Positions 25,331 to 34,476 are shown, counted from the first letter of the stretch. The stretch: DNA of 34,588 nt from Fidelibacterota bacterium UBA1611 (GCA_002321855.1 DCMX01000032.1:2078-36665); one strand, 5' to 3'. A program made the numbers and translations. Notes: a model not told the origin generated them from the letters alone.

Positions 25331-26488
25331 ATGTCATCATATCGTCATGCTGGAAACATAAAAGCAGGTCTATTTTTACTTGGTATTCTTCTAATAATTG
25401 GTCTTTTGTATTATACGAGATATTTAGCAGATGAACTTCGGAAGGATAACCGGGAGATAGTTCAGCTTTATGCAGAGATCATTGCTGAAACTGTGAAGGA
25501 TGAGTCTGATAAGAATCTGGACTTTGTATTTGACCATATCATCAGAAAAGTAAAGTTTCCTATTATACAATCTGACACGGAGCATATCCCTCAATTATGG
25601 AAAAATATGCCACCAGGTATAGACACGGCCAAAGACAGAAAAGACCTGTTGATCGCAATGGATAGATTAAATGAACCCATTTCTCTGGTTTATAACGGCA
25701 TCATCTTTGGTTTTCTCCATTATGGGGATTCTTATTTGATCCAGAAACTGCAATGGTGGACATATATTGAGCTGGGCTCCATTGGAATATTTATCTTACT
25801 CGGATTTTTTGGATTCAGTTTCATTCGCAATAACGAAAAACGCCATATCTGGGTCGGTATGGCCAGAGAGACTGCTCACCAGTTGGGAACCCCTGTCTCA
25901 GCCTTAATGGGCTGGGTAGATTGGTTAAAAGCACATCCGGATAAGACAACTGAGATCATTCCAGATATTAAAGCAGATCTTCAAAGGTTGGAACAGATCG
26001 GGCGACGATTCAGTAAAATGGGTTCTGATCCTGATATGGAAATCTTTGATCTATCAGAGCGAACCGAAAAGGTTATATCCTATCTTAATCGGAGAATGCC
26101 TACACTTGGGAAAAAGGTCAAACTTGTCAATGATATTGAATCTGGTGTCAATGTTCATGCTAATGGTTCTCTTCTTTCATGGTCAATTGAGAATGTGATC
26201 CGTAATGGTATTGATGCCATAGATCGTAACAATGGTGAGATATTTGTTTCTCTTAGACAAGGAAATGGGTACGCACGGATCAGAATAAAAGATAATGGTA
26301 GAGGCGTGCCAAAAAAAGATTGGAAAAATGTTTTTAGACCTGGTTTTAGCACAAAAAGGGCAGGCTGGGGCTTAGGGCTCTCATTAGCCCAGCGTATCAT
26401 TGAAGAGATACACGATGGAAAACTCTTTATAGTTGAATCCAGTTCTGTCACTGGGACAATATTTGAGTTGACCATACCATCACAATGA
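25331..26488 (+). CDS. Orphan membrane sensor histidine kinase
   Basis: The 385-residue kinase begins directly after the preceding stop. It has one span at about 12-28, an outer region of about 110 residues (including residues 90-130), and a second span at about 145-166. The dimerisation/phosphoacceptor stretch is ARETAHQLGTPVSAL with His183, followed by a HATPase domain: N-box SIENVIRNGIDAI (285-297), G1 DNGRGVP (321-327) and G2 GWGLGLSLAQ (345-354). No HAMP, PAS or response regulator gene is beside it. The AHQLGTP H-box is, as I recall, common in Bacteroidetes lone kinases. It may sense the state of the envelope made by the adjoining glycan cluster; that is inference. Confidence 0.85.
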   Translation: MSSYRHAGNIKAGLFLLGILLIIGLLYYTRYLADELRKDNREIVQLYAEIIAETVKDESDKNLDFVFDHIIRKVKFPIIQSDTEHIPQLWKNMPPGIDTAKDRKDLLIAMDRLNEPISLVYNGIIFGFLHYGDSYLIQKLQWWTYIELGSIGIFILLGFFGFSFIRNNEKRHIWVGMARETAHQLGTPVSALMGWVDWLKAHPDKTTEIIPDIKADLQRLEQIGRRFSKMGSDPDMEIFDLSERTEKVISYLNRRMPTLGKKVKLVNDIESGVNVHANGSLLSWSIENVIRNGIDAIDRNNGEIFVSLRQGNGYARIRIKDNGRGVPKKDWKNVFRPGFSTKRAGWGLGLSLAQRIIEEIHDGKLFIVESSSVTGTIFELTIPSQ

Positions 26489-26564
26489 TGCTTCAAGCTG
26501 TTTTTGGTGGATTGGCTTAACCTGTTTCACGTGTAAATTTTGCACTAATATAAAAGGAGATCTT

Positions 26565-26900
26565 GTGGATATTTTATTTGCTGCTGCGCAGCCAGGTCAG
26601 GATGGTGGAGGATTTTTAGCGTTCCTTCCCTTTATCTTGATCATGGCAATTCTTTATTTTTTTATGATCCGGCCACAGACCAAAAAGCAGAAGGAAAAAG
26701 AAAAAATGCTTTCAGAACTTAAAAAGGGGGACAAAGTCATTTCCAGCGGTGGTATCTTTGGAACAGTTTCAGGATTTAAGAATAGTGGTCGGTCCATTAT
26801 ATTAAAAGTAGATAAGAACACAAACCTGACCCTGAACAAAACAGCTATTGCTGGTTTGGCGGGAAAAGTGAGTGATACCGATTTTGAGGGGAAATCCTGA
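26565..26900 (+). CDS. yajC: Preprotein translocase subunit YajC
   Basis: The 111-residue protein has one membrane helix (about residues 15-35) with the motif FMIRPQTKKQKEKEK, then ELKKGDKVISSGGIFGTVSG, both diagnostic for YajC, an accessory partner of SecDF. The start is GTG 26565 with a Shine-Dalgarno sequence AAAGGAGA (26553-26560). secD and secF are not visible nearby. Its stop overlaps the def start (TGATG), so the two are coupled. The gap before it (26489-26564) is one of the longer ones in this half and could hold a promoter, but I see no convincing -35/-10 pair. Confidence 0.93.
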   Translation: MDILFAAAQPGQDGGGFLAFLPFILIMAILYFFMIRPQTKKQKEKEKMLSELKKGDKVISSGGIFGTVSGFKNSGRSIILKVDKNTNLTLNKTAIAGLAGKVSDTDFEGKS

Positions 26901-27448
26901 TGCCTGCGATGGATATAGTGCATTACGGCGATCCTATATTGAGAAAAAAGTGTTCTCCTGTTAGTGATTTTTCCAATTTGAGCTCTTTGGTAGATGACCT
27001 GTTCGATTCAATGTATGAGGCAGAAGGTATTGGTTTAGCAGCAAACCAGGTCGGTCTGGATATGAACCTGTTCGTCATACATATAACAGACACTGATGAA
27101 GATGATACCCCAAGGGTATTCATTAATGGTGAGATCATTGTTTCGAAGGGTGAATGTGACTTTCCAGAAGGGTGCCTTTCCATACCGCAAGTATCACTGG
27201 ATATAGCCCGCCCTGAGACCATTATTTTCAGATACCAGGGTTTGGATGAAGAATGGAAGGAAGAAGAGTTCAATGGTCTCTTGGGAAGGGCAATTCAGCA
27301 TGAAATGGACCACCTGAATGGTATTTTAATCATAGATCGGGTAAGCTCACTAGAAAAAATGAAGATCAATAAAGAATTAAAAGAAATAAAGATAAATGCG
27401 GAAAAAAAGATGAGTAAGCGGTCCCTTGAAAAGAGGTTCGTTCTTTAA
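26900..27448 (+). CDS. def: Peptide deformylase
   Basis: The enzyme removes the formyl group from nascent N-terminal methionine. All three motifs of the metalloenzyme are intact in the 182 residues: GIGLAANQVG (43-52), EGCLS (90-94, metal ligand Cys92) and HEMDH (134-138, ligands His134 and His138, catalytic Glu135). ATG 26900 overlaps the yajC stop; ATG 26909 is a second option giving MDIVHYGDPIL. The gene for the matching formyltransferase follows after 39 bases, the usual def-fmt arrangement. Confidence 0.97.
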   Translation: MPAMDIVHYGDPILRKKCSPVSDFSNLSSLVDDLFDSMYEAEGIGLAANQVGLDMNLFVIHITDTDEDDTPRVFINGEIIVSKGECDFPEGCLSIPQVSLDIARPETIIFRYQGLDEEWKEEEFNGLLGRAIQHEMDHLNGILIIDRVSSLEKMKINKELKEIKINAEKKMSKRSLEKRFVL

Positions 27449-27451
27449 TTT

Positions 27452-27489
27452 ATACCAGATAATTAGTCTTATACCGATGTTTCTGGTAT
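27452..27489 (+). promoter_or_regulatory. Inverted repeat covering the fmt start codon
   Basis: ATACCAGA (27452-27459) is the reverse complement of TCTGGTAT (27482-27489), and the second arm includes the first two bases of the fmt ATG (27488). The loop is 22 bases. A direct repeat TTATACC also occurs at 27450-27456 and 27469-27475. It could fold in mRNA to hide the start, or be chance in a 39-base gap. Confidence 0.3.
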
Positions 27490-28414
27490 GAGAGTGGTCT
27501 TCATGGGAAACCCTGGTTTTGCGATTCCCACCCTTGAAAAAATAACCCAAAGCCGCCATGATATCATGTGTATCGTTTCAAACCATCCTAAACCTATGGG
27601 CCGCCGAAAAATTTTAAAGTATACAGCTGTTGGTGAATATGCTAATCAGCATCAGATGTTACTTATCGAGATAGGGTCCTTTCAGAAGAATACGATAATC
27701 TCACAACTCGATTCGTTCAACGCTGATGTATTTGTAGTCGTTGCTTATCGGGTTCTTCCAAGGTCCATCCTTACCATACCAAAAATTGGTTCAATAAATC
27801 TGCACGCGTCACTATTGCCTAAATATCGAGGTGCCGCACCAATACAGTGGGCATTAATGAATGGAGATAAAACTACAGGTGTCACCACCTTTATTATTGA
27901 TCCAAGAGTGGATACCGGGGATATTCTTTTACAGAAGAAAATAGAAATCCATGATAGTGATGATTATGGTACTCTGTCTGAGAGGTCTAGCCATATAGGT
28001 GCTGATCTGATTGTTAATACTCTGGACCAGCTGGAAAAAGGAAAGACAGAACCTATAAAACAGGAAAAAGATCTTGCAACCCAGGCTCCAAAGATATCCA
28101 AAGAAATGACCAGGATAAACTGGAATTGGCAAGCATTGAAGATACATAATTGGATTCGAGGTCTGTCTCCCATTCCTGGTATGTCGACCAGCTGGAATGG
28201 GAAACGTATGCGGGTGTTTAAAACATCCGTTATTGAGAGTTCGGAGAATGACCTACCCGGAATCGTTCAGAAACGATCCAAGAATGAGTTGATCATATCT
28301 ACAGGGAAAGGCTGTTTGTCCTTGACAGAAATACAGCAAGACGGTAAGAAACGATTACTGATTGCCGAGTTCTTAAGGGGATGTACTGTTTCCGTAGGAG
28401 ATAAGTTTATTTAA
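27488..28414 (+). CDS. fmt: Methionyl-tRNA formyltransferase
   Basis: The enzyme formylates initiator Met-tRNA using 10-formyl-tetrahydrofolate. The 308-residue product shows MRVVFMGNPGFAIPTLE at the start, the catalytic SINLHASLLPKYRGAAPIQ (Asn104, His106) and RVDTGDILL (Asp142), then the C-terminal OB-fold. The segment VVVAYRVLP, where E. coli has AYGLILP, resembles the AFRMLP form I recall from Bacteroidetes Fmt. No ribosome-binding site is visible. Its stop overlaps the rsmB start (TAATG). Confidence 0.96.
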   Translation: MRVVFMGNPGFAIPTLEKITQSRHDIMCIVSNHPKPMGRRKILKYTAVGEYANQHQMLLIEIGSFQKNTIISQLDSFNADVFVVVAYRVLPRSILTIPKIGSINLHASLLPKYRGAAPIQWALMNGDKTTGVTTFIIDPRVDTGDILLQKKIEIHDSDDYGTLSERSSHIGADLIVNTLDQLEKGKTEPIKQEKDLATQAPKISKEMTRINWNWQALKIHNWIRGLSPIPGMSTSWNGKRMRVFKTSVIESSENDLPGIVQKRSKNELIISTGKGCLSLTEIQQDGKKRLLIAEFLRGCTVSVGDKFI

Positions 28415-29736
28415 TGAAATACCCGTCTCGACAAGCAGCAGCAGATATTATAACCCAGTTTGATGTTACACGCCGACAGCTGAAGAAAGTTCAGCATGAA
28501 GCTTACAAAAAATTAAGACCCAAACCTGACTCATGGAATCGGACCATGGTTCTGACCAATGATGTGATTCGCTTGAAAGGCAGATTGGATCATATTTTGG
28601 AGCATGTGTCAGGTAAAAAAATGAATCATTTCCAACCAGACCTACGATCTATATTGAGGATCGGTTGTTACGAATTACTTTTTGATGACCATATACCTGA
28701 TTATGCAGCGATACATTCATCTGTTGATTTGACTAAAGAATCAATTAATAAGAAGGCCGCCGGTCTAATTAATGCGGTATTACGTAAAATACTGCGCCAA
28801 CATGAGAATGATCCTCATTGGCTGAATAAACTATCGAAACAACATCAATGGCTTTCATTTCCTGCATGGCTTATAAAAAAATGGGAAAAAAGATATGGTA
28901 AAGCAGATGCCATTAAACTTTGTAATACTTTTAACCATCCAGTGCCCATGTTTCTTAGGGTGAACCAAGCAAGGATGAGCATGGATAATGTTGTAAAGAG
29001 TTTGGCAGAAGATTCAATAGTGGTTGAACAGTTCAAGTCTATACCAAGTTTTTTAAGGGTGCTCAAATGGGGAAAGCATGTTTTAATGACACCATTATTC
29101 ACATCAGGGGTCATTTCTATCCAGGATCCTGCTTCTGCGGCAATTATTTATTTGCTGGAACCGAAGATCGGAGAAACAGTTCTAGATGTATGTGCTGCAC
29201 CTGGTACAAAATCACTTATGATAGCCGAAATGGTAGGGTCTGATGGTACCGTTCTATCATCCGATAAGGATTATAGAAGAGTTGAGATGGGAAAATTGGA
29301 TATAAAAAGACATAAATTAAAGAATATACATTGGTCAGTTCTGGATGCCATGAAAGATCATTTCCCAATTTCAAAGAAGATCCTTATCGATGCTCCATGT
29401 ACCGGGACCGGTGTGATCGGACGGAGGCCTGATATCAGATGGCGTCGCCGGCCTGGTGATGTTGTTGCAATGGCTGAGCTACAGTTTTCAATATTAAATC
29501 ATATATCCCGTTATCTTCTATCAGGCGGTATCATGGTTTATTCTACCTGCTCATTAGAGCCTGAAGAGAATTGGGAAGTTGTAGATCGGTTCTTAAACTC
29601 AAATAGAGGGTTTAAATTAGTTCCGCCATATTCGAATATTCCGAAGAAATGGGTAAGTGAGAATGGATTTCTGATGACCTCTCCAGTTCACCATGGCACT
29701 GATGGTATGTTTGCGGCAAAGTTATTAAAAATATGA
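28414..29736 (+). CDS. rsmB: 16S rRNA (cytosine-967-C5) methyltransferase
   Basis: This methylates C967 of 16S rRNA. The 440-residue length and layout fit RsmB: an N-terminal NusB-like region (about 1-130), then a Rossmann SAM domain with VLDVCAAPGTKSLMIAEMV near 260. The two motif cysteines are present: DAPCTGTG (Cys329, motif IV) and YSTCSLEPEEN (Cys379, motif VI, the catalytic nucleophile). The tight link to fmt is a common genomic pairing. The PASTA gene start overlaps its stop. Confidence 0.94.
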   Translation: MKYPSRQAAADIITQFDVTRRQLKKVQHEAYKKLRPKPDSWNRTMVLTNDVIRLKGRLDHILEHVSGKKMNHFQPDLRSILRIGCYELLFDDHIPDYAAIHSSVDLTKESINKKAAGLINAVLRKILRQHENDPHWLNKLSKQHQWLSFPAWLIKKWEKRYGKADAIKLCNTFNHPVPMFLRVNQARMSMDNVVKSLAEDSIVVEQFKSIPSFLRVLKWGKHVLMTPLFTSGVISIQDPASAAIIYLLEPKIGETVLDVCAAPGTKSLMIAEMVGSDGTVLSSDKDYRRVEMGKLDIKRHKLKNIHWSVLDAMKDHFPISKKILIDAPCTGTGVIGRRPDIRWRRRPGDVVAMAELQFSILNHISRYLLSGGIMVYSTCSLEPEENWEVVDRFLNSNRGFKLVPPYSNIPKKWVSENGFLMTSPVHHGTDGMFAAKLLKI

Positions 29737-30491
29737 TGGGAAAAATTGCAAAGTATATAGGTATTCTTGGTGCTCTATCTGTTATCATCATCATCATCAT
29801 TGATAATATCGTTATGCCAGCATATGTGCGTCATAGGGAGGGACGCTATATGGTCAATGTGATCAATAAATCCGCAGAGTACGCTAAAAAGGTTCTAAGA
29901 TCCGAAGGATACAAAGGTTTGGTATCGGATACAATACATTCTTCCGCATACATACCAGGAACCGTAGTTGATCAATATCCGGCACCGAATATGCGAGTTA
30001 AAAAAGGACGAACCGTACGTTTGAAAATAGCGCTGGGCGAGAAGATGGTTACTGTCCCTGATCTTGTTGGCAGGTCACAGCGCAGTGCTGAGCTAGGATT
30101 ATCTCAGGTTGGCTTAGAAATCGATACTGTCTATAGGGAGTATAATTCTGATGTTCCATTCGGTAATGTAACCTGGCAGTACCCGAAGGGGGGTGACCAG
30201 CTTAATCGGGGAATGGGTGTGCATATAACTACAAGTCTGGGTGTACCACCAAATTTCTTCCAGGTTCCTAATGTCTTTGGGTTGAGCAAGAAAAAAGCCA
30301 TCGATGAGCTCGAAAAGTCTGGACTCAAACTTGGGAAGATCTATTATCGACAGAATGAGGATTTGATACCTTTTACCGTTCTGGACCAGTCAGTTCTATC
30401 AGGGACAGTGCTCGAAGAACCTTCTCCGGTCGATCTAACGATCAGTGTATTGGACATGCAAGATATTTTTAACCAGATCATCGATAAGTGA
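29733..30491 (+). CDS. Stand-alone triple-PASTA membrane protein
   Basis: The 252-residue protein has one N-terminal membrane span (about 6-29) and three PASTA domains (about 40-105, 106-172 and 173-245), ending in VRLKIALGEK, VHITTSLGV and VDLTISVLD. PASTA modules bind peptidoglycan fragments or lipid II and usually sit on serine/threonine kinases or penicillin-binding proteins; here no kinase or transpeptidase is attached or adjacent. The start is ATG 29733 or ATG 29736. The membrane span includes a run of isoleucines encoded by an ATC repeat. In several FCB and related phyla a PASTA protein follows the def-fmt-rsmB genes, as I recall. Confidence 0.85.
   Translation: MMGKIAKYIGILGALSVIIIIIIDNIVMPAYVRHREGRYMVNVINKSAEYAKKVLRSEGYKGLVSDTIHSSAYIPGTVVDQYPAPNMRVKKGRTVRLKIALGEKMVTVPDLVGRSQRSAELGLSQVGLEIDTVYREYNSDVPFGNVTWQYPKGGDQLNRGMGVHITTSLGVPPNFFQVPNVFGLSKKKAIDELEKSGLKLGKIYYRQNEDLIPFTVLDQSVLSGTVLEEPSPVDLTISVLDMQDIFNQIIDK
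29784..29800 (+). repeat. ATC trinucleotide repeat in the PASTA gene membrane span
   Basis: The bases read ATC five times, then AT, inside codons for consecutive isoleucines. Slippage by three bases would change the span length without a frameshift. Confidence 0.8.
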
Positions 30492-31081
30492 ATCCAATCC
30501 CACGTGGCGAACTAGCCAGAAAATTGATCCATATTATAAACTTAGTTATCCCATTGAGCTATTTATGGATCTTTCAGAATCAGATAACCATGGTTGGGAT
30601 ACTGCTTTTTTTTACGATTCTTTCTATTTTTATTGAAATGTTCAGAGTACGAAGTAGCCGGGTGTCATCATTTTTTGAACGCTGGCTGAATTTCATGATG
30701 CGTGAAAATGAAACTTCCGGAAATATCACTGGTGCAACCTGGGTTTTTGTTGGTGCTTTTCTAACTGTACTGTTGGTTCCTAATCCATATGCGGTATTAG
30801 GCTTGATCTTTTTATCCGTTGGTGATACGGTGGCCGCACTCATCGGTATTGGTTATCCTCTTGTTCGGATTGGAAGAAAAACCTTGTCTGGGACATTATC
30901 CGGATTCGTTGTATGTGTCTTAGCAGGGAAAGCAATCGGGTTACCTGTGGGTGATCTTGTAATTATTTTTGGAGCGTTTGTAGCCATGGTCGTAGAATTG
31001 ATTCCTTCTCCAGTTAATGACAATGTTACCATACCATTATCTGCTGGCTTGGCAATGGCATTAATTGGCTCAGCACTGTGA
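30488..31081 (+). CDS. CTP-dependent lipid or polyprenol kinase (DGK1/SEC59-like)
   Basis: The 197-residue membrane protein has the family pattern: ARKLIHIINLVIPLSYL at the start, LSVGDTVAALIGIGYP near 113-128, RKTLSGTLSGFVVC near 133-146, and a terminal VELIPSPVNDNVTIPLSAGL. Such enzymes (dolichol kinase, phytol kinase, diacylglycerol kinase of the DGK1 type) phosphorylate a lipid alcohol with CTP. The likely substrate is an isoprenoid alcohol or diacylglycerol; which one cannot be told. It starts at GTG 30488, overlapping the PASTA gene (GTGA), and its end overlaps the BatA-like gene. Confidence 0.82.
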   Translation: MNPIPRGELARKLIHIINLVIPLSYLWIFQNQITMVGILLFFTILSIFIEMFRVRSSRVSSFFERWLNFMMRENETSGNITGATWVFVGAFLTVLLVPNPYAVLGLIFLSVGDTVAALIGIGYPLVRIGRKTLSGTLSGFVVCVLAGKAIGLPVGDLVIIFGAFVAMVVELIPSPVNDNVTIPLSAGLAMALIGSAL

Positions 31082-33150
31082 CGGTCTTATCTCCATTCAT
31101 CCTTTGGTTCTTGACTGCTATCAGCATCCCCGTCATTATCCATTTTTTAAGTCGTTTACGTATCAAGAAAGTTGATTTTAGTACGGTTAGATTTATCAAA
31201 ACGCTTGAAAGAAGTACCATGCGTAAGACCAAGATCCGGCAATTAATTCTGATGCTACTACGCATAGGGGTCATAGCTGCGTTCGTATTTATGATGGCCC
31301 GCCCTGTCACGGAAGGGTTCATGCCTGGCTGGATAGCTGCAGAGTTGGACTCAAGGCTTGTTCTGGTCATCGATAATTCTGCTAGTATGAATGTTAAGAC
31401 TGATACTGGTACGTTCTTAGAGAGATCAATATCTGGCGCAAGCTCCATCATAGGATATTTTGGAGAACAAACCACTGTTGATATTGTGCAAACATGTCCA
31501 CCTGAGATCTTATACACTGGTAGGATCAATGATCCGATCATTCCAGTTGTTTTAGAATCGATCCTTCCGTCTGTTAATAATGATAATATCTGGTCAGTAG
31601 TGGATTCTGTTATTACCCGTGATAGGATATATGAGCCTATTAGGGAATGCATCATTTTTAGCGATTTTCAGCATAGACCGGATACTTCATTCAACAAGAA
31701 TAATAACACAAGATCTAAGTGGCATTATTATTTTATCAATCCTGGGGAGGTCCAAGATAATCTGTCGATAGATAATGTAGAGATCATAAATCGAATAAAA
31801 ATACCAAATCAACTATTGAAACTAAGATCGCGGGTCAAGAATTCTGGTAGGATCTATAGTCCTAATACGCCTCTGGAATTATTTTTCAATGACCATAGGG
31901 TTGGTCAAGTGATATCGGATTTTGAACCTGGGTCCAAAAGGGAATTTATTTTTCAGGCCTACCCTGGTATCCAAGGAATATTAAAGGGAAAGGTGCAATT
32001 ACCGAATGATGATTTTGAACAGGATAATATCTGGTACATCTCTTTACCTATATTGGAAAATATTCGTTGTCTCTTGCTTGGTAGCTCGCAGGAAGATATA
32101 ACCATACTAAAAATGGTTTTCAGTGCGATCGATCCTGATGGAGAATTCCTTAAAATAGAAGCTCAGGTCCAACCCAGTTTAAATCGATTATTCCTAGATG
32201 ATCAAGACGTTGTTGTGATTCATAATCCCATTGAAGTAACTGAATCAGGTGTTGAAGCGATCAATAACTATCTCAGGAATGGTGGTGGGATCATCTGGTT
32301 CTCAGGTGAGATGGATATGGAACGTGTCCATCCTGATCTTTTCGATCGTATAGGATTCCCAAAACCCGAAGAGGTCGTGCGAGCCGGCGATGGATTTTTC
32401 AATGTTTCTTTGCCAGAAGTCATCCCAGAGATATTGTCCAATCTAAATGTACGCAGTATAGATAAAGAAATACCGGAATTTTTCCAATATGTTCGCCATA
32501 CTCCGTCCAGTAAGCATAATGTCCATCTTCGGCTTAATAACGGTGACCCATACTTGATAGAGTTTACAAAAGGTAGCGGGTATGTCTTTTATTTAACCTC
32601 CCTATTGGACCTTAACTGGAGTGACCTGCCAGTTCGTGGGATACTGGTACCGCTTATGTATAAGCTCCTGATCCTGGCTGGAACAGATGAAGTGAACACA
32701 TCACCAGTGATAGTGGGAGCTCCGAAGTGGATCTCGCTTGATCAGGATATTTTGAGGAACCAGTGGGAGGTTGAGACACCTTCTGGTAAAAAGGAACTAA
32801 TCGTTCCTGATTTTAATCGGGAAGGGATCATGTTTTATCGCACAACAGAGCTGGGAACGTATAATGTTTTTCTGGATGATGAACTTTATACATCATTCTC
32901 AACACAGTTGCACCCCGACGAAGCACTCTACAATAAGATAACTGAAGACGATCTGAACAAGAATTTTACAGATGAAGATCATAAATGGATGAACCTGGAT
33001 TCTGATTTTAAGCAAGATTTTATGGAGCTTCGTCAGGGAAAATCCTTGTGGAGAACATTTTTGTTACTTGCGTGTATCTTTCTTTTGGCAGAAACACTAT
33101 TGGGAAGACCAATACTGCAGCAATTAAAAAAAGAGGATGGTATTGAATAA
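31078..33150 (+). CDS. BatA-like membrane protein with VWA domain
   Basis: The 690-residue protein has the BatA/aerotolerance N-terminal module: two spans (about 2-24 and 56-75), FLSRLRIKKVDFSTVRFIK, and a von Willebrand A domain with the metal-ion-site motif DNSASM (D99-S103). The middle and C-terminal parts resemble the extracytoplasmic region of Bat/DUF4159-like proteins (GGIIWFSGEMDM near 401-412), and a last span is at about 660-680. The start is GTG 31078, coupled to the previous gene (GTGA). The usual partners MoxR, DUF58 and BatB are not in the window. Its 3' end overlaps hflX by 14 bases. Confidence 0.75.
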   Translation: MTVLSPFILWFLTAISIPVIIHFLSRLRIKKVDFSTVRFIKTLERSTMRKTKIRQLILMLLRIGVIAAFVFMMARPVTEGFMPGWIAAELDSRLVLVIDNSASMNVKTDTGTFLERSISGASSIIGYFGEQTTVDIVQTCPPEILYTGRINDPIIPVVLESILPSVNNDNIWSVVDSVITRDRIYEPIRECIIFSDFQHRPDTSFNKNNNTRSKWHYYFINPGEVQDNLSIDNVEIINRIKIPNQLLKLRSRVKNSGRIYSPNTPLELFFNDHRVGQVISDFEPGSKREFIFQAYPGIQGILKGKVQLPNDDFEQDNIWYISLPILENIRCLLLGSSQEDITILKMVFSAIDPDGEFLKIEAQVQPSLNRLFLDDQDVVVIHNPIEVTESGVEAINNYLRNGGGIIWFSGEMDMERVHPDLFDRIGFPKPEEVVRAGDGFFNVSLPEVIPEILSNLNVRSIDKEIPEFFQYVRHTPSSKHNVHLRLNNGDPYLIEFTKGSGYVFYLTSLLDLNWSDLPVRGILVPLMYKLLILAGTDEVNTSPVIVGAPKWISLDQDILRNQWEVETPSGKKELIVPDFNREGIMFYRTTELGTYNVFLDDELYTSFSTQLHPDEALYNKITEDDLNKNFTDEDHKWMNLDSDFKQDFMELRQGKSLWRTFLLLACIFLLAETLLGRPILQQLKKEDGIE

Positions 33151-34414
33151 GGATTGGTCCGAAGGAATAGAAAAAGCTTTGACCGTCGGTGTTATTCTGC
33201 CAGGTGTGAGTGACTCAGATGTCAATAATCATTTGGATGAACTGGATCTATTGGCAGATACCGCCGGAGCGGAAGTAGTAGGACGTGTCACTCAGCGTTT
33301 ATCACGAATAAACCCATCCTTTTTTGTTGGTAAGGGTAAGGCCGAACAGATAATCGGCCAGGCAAAAATGCTGAATGTCGATCTTATCCTTTTCGATGAT
33401 GAGCTAAGCCCAGCACAGATAAAGAATTATCATAGAATGGCTGATGATATTAAGATAATGGACAGGAGCGGTCTGATACTGGATATATTTCAAAAACATG
33501 CTCAGACCAGAGAAGCCAAGACCCAGGTGGAACTGGCTTTTTGTCAATATCTACTACCGAGATTAACACGCCAGTGGACGCATCTGGAGAGGCAAATGGG
33601 TGGTATTGGAACCAGGGCCGGGATGGGAGAAACACAGATCGAGATCGACCGGAGGCTTATACGAGATCGTATCTCCAAACTGAAAAAGGATCTGAAACGG
33701 ATCGATCGTGAGCGATATACCCAAAGCCAGCGCCGGAAAAACGAATTCAGGGTTGCCATGGTCGGCTATACGAACGCGGGTAAATCAACATTATTTAACG
33801 CACTGACCGGTGCAAATGTATATATTCAGGATCAATTATTTGCTACCCTGGATACAACCATACGTCAGTTGGATCTTGGTGGTCATCAACCTGCCTTATT
33901 GAGTGATACGGTCGGGTTTATTCGAAAACTTCCTCACAACCTGGTGGCATCATTTCGGAGTACGCTAAAAGAAGTATTGGAGTCCGATCTGGTTCTTATT
34001 GTTCTTGATGCGTCTTCGCCAATTTTGACTGAGCACGTGGAGACGATTCGTGATGTACTGAAAGAACTCGGTGCGGATCAAATAGCTGAAATTTCGGTAT
34101 TAAATAAGATCGACCTGGTAACTGATGAGAACCTGGTCAAAATGATTCAACGGCAATTTCCTGATGCGGTAGCTGTTTCAGGTCTGCAACATTTACGTCT
34201 GAAATCATTAAGGTCTCGAATCTTGAGTGTAATGGAGAAAGATCATGAAACAGTTGATCTTCAGATCCCGTATGAAAATGGTAAAATGATTGCTCTGGTT
34301 CAGGATGGAATAGAGGTTTTAGAGCGAACTTATGATGACCGGGGAATCAGACTTAAGGTCAGGGGTAACAAGGATCAGATAGAAAAAATATTAAAAAGGG
34401 TACTTGCTAAGTAG
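33137..34414 (+). CDS. hflX: Ribosome-associated GTPase HflX
   Basis: HflX splits stalled ribosomes in stress. The 425-residue protein has the N-terminal HflX domain (LSRINPSFFVGKGKAEQI, near 55-72), the linker RAGMGETQIEIDRRLIRDRI, then the GTPase domain: G1 GYTNAGKST (210-218), G3 DTVGFI, and G4 NKID. ATG 33137 overlaps the previous gene by 14 bases. The sequence AGAGG lies directly before that ATG, but six bases before an in-frame TTG at 33143, so TTG 33143 might be used. The end of the gene is followed by 120 bases before the next start. Confidence 0.95.
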   Translation: MVLNKDWSEGIEKALTVGVILPGVSDSDVNNHLDELDLLADTAGAEVVGRVTQRLSRINPSFFVGKGKAEQIIGQAKMLNVDLILFDDELSPAQIKNYHRMADDIKIMDRSGLILDIFQKHAQTREAKTQVELAFCQYLLPRLTRQWTHLERQMGGIGTRAGMGETQIEIDRRLIRDRISKLKKDLKRIDRERYTQSQRRKNEFRVAMVGYTNAGKSTLFNALTGANVYIQDQLFATLDTTIRQLDLGGHQPALLSDTVGFIRKLPHNLVASFRSTLKEVLESDLVLIVLDASSPILTEHVETIRDVLKELGADQIAEISVLNKIDLVTDENLVKMIQRQFPDAVAVSGLQHLRLKSLRSRILSVMEKDHETVDLQIPYENGKMIALVQDGIEVLERTYDDRGIRLKVRGNKDQIEKILKRVLAK

Positions 34415-34476
34415 TGATATTTTTATATTTTACAAATTTTTTCCAGTCCAGAGGAATTTATTGCTGATACCGAAAA

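Noticed and set aside
31026..31655. 209-codon open frame on the minus strand
   Set aside because: It lies antisense to the BatA-like and lipid-kinase genes, which have clear domain signatures; its translation shows no recognisable pattern.
34401..34430. Stem TACTT-GCT-AAGTA at the end of hflX followed by T-rich bases
   Set aside because: Five weak pairs are too few for an intrinsic terminator.
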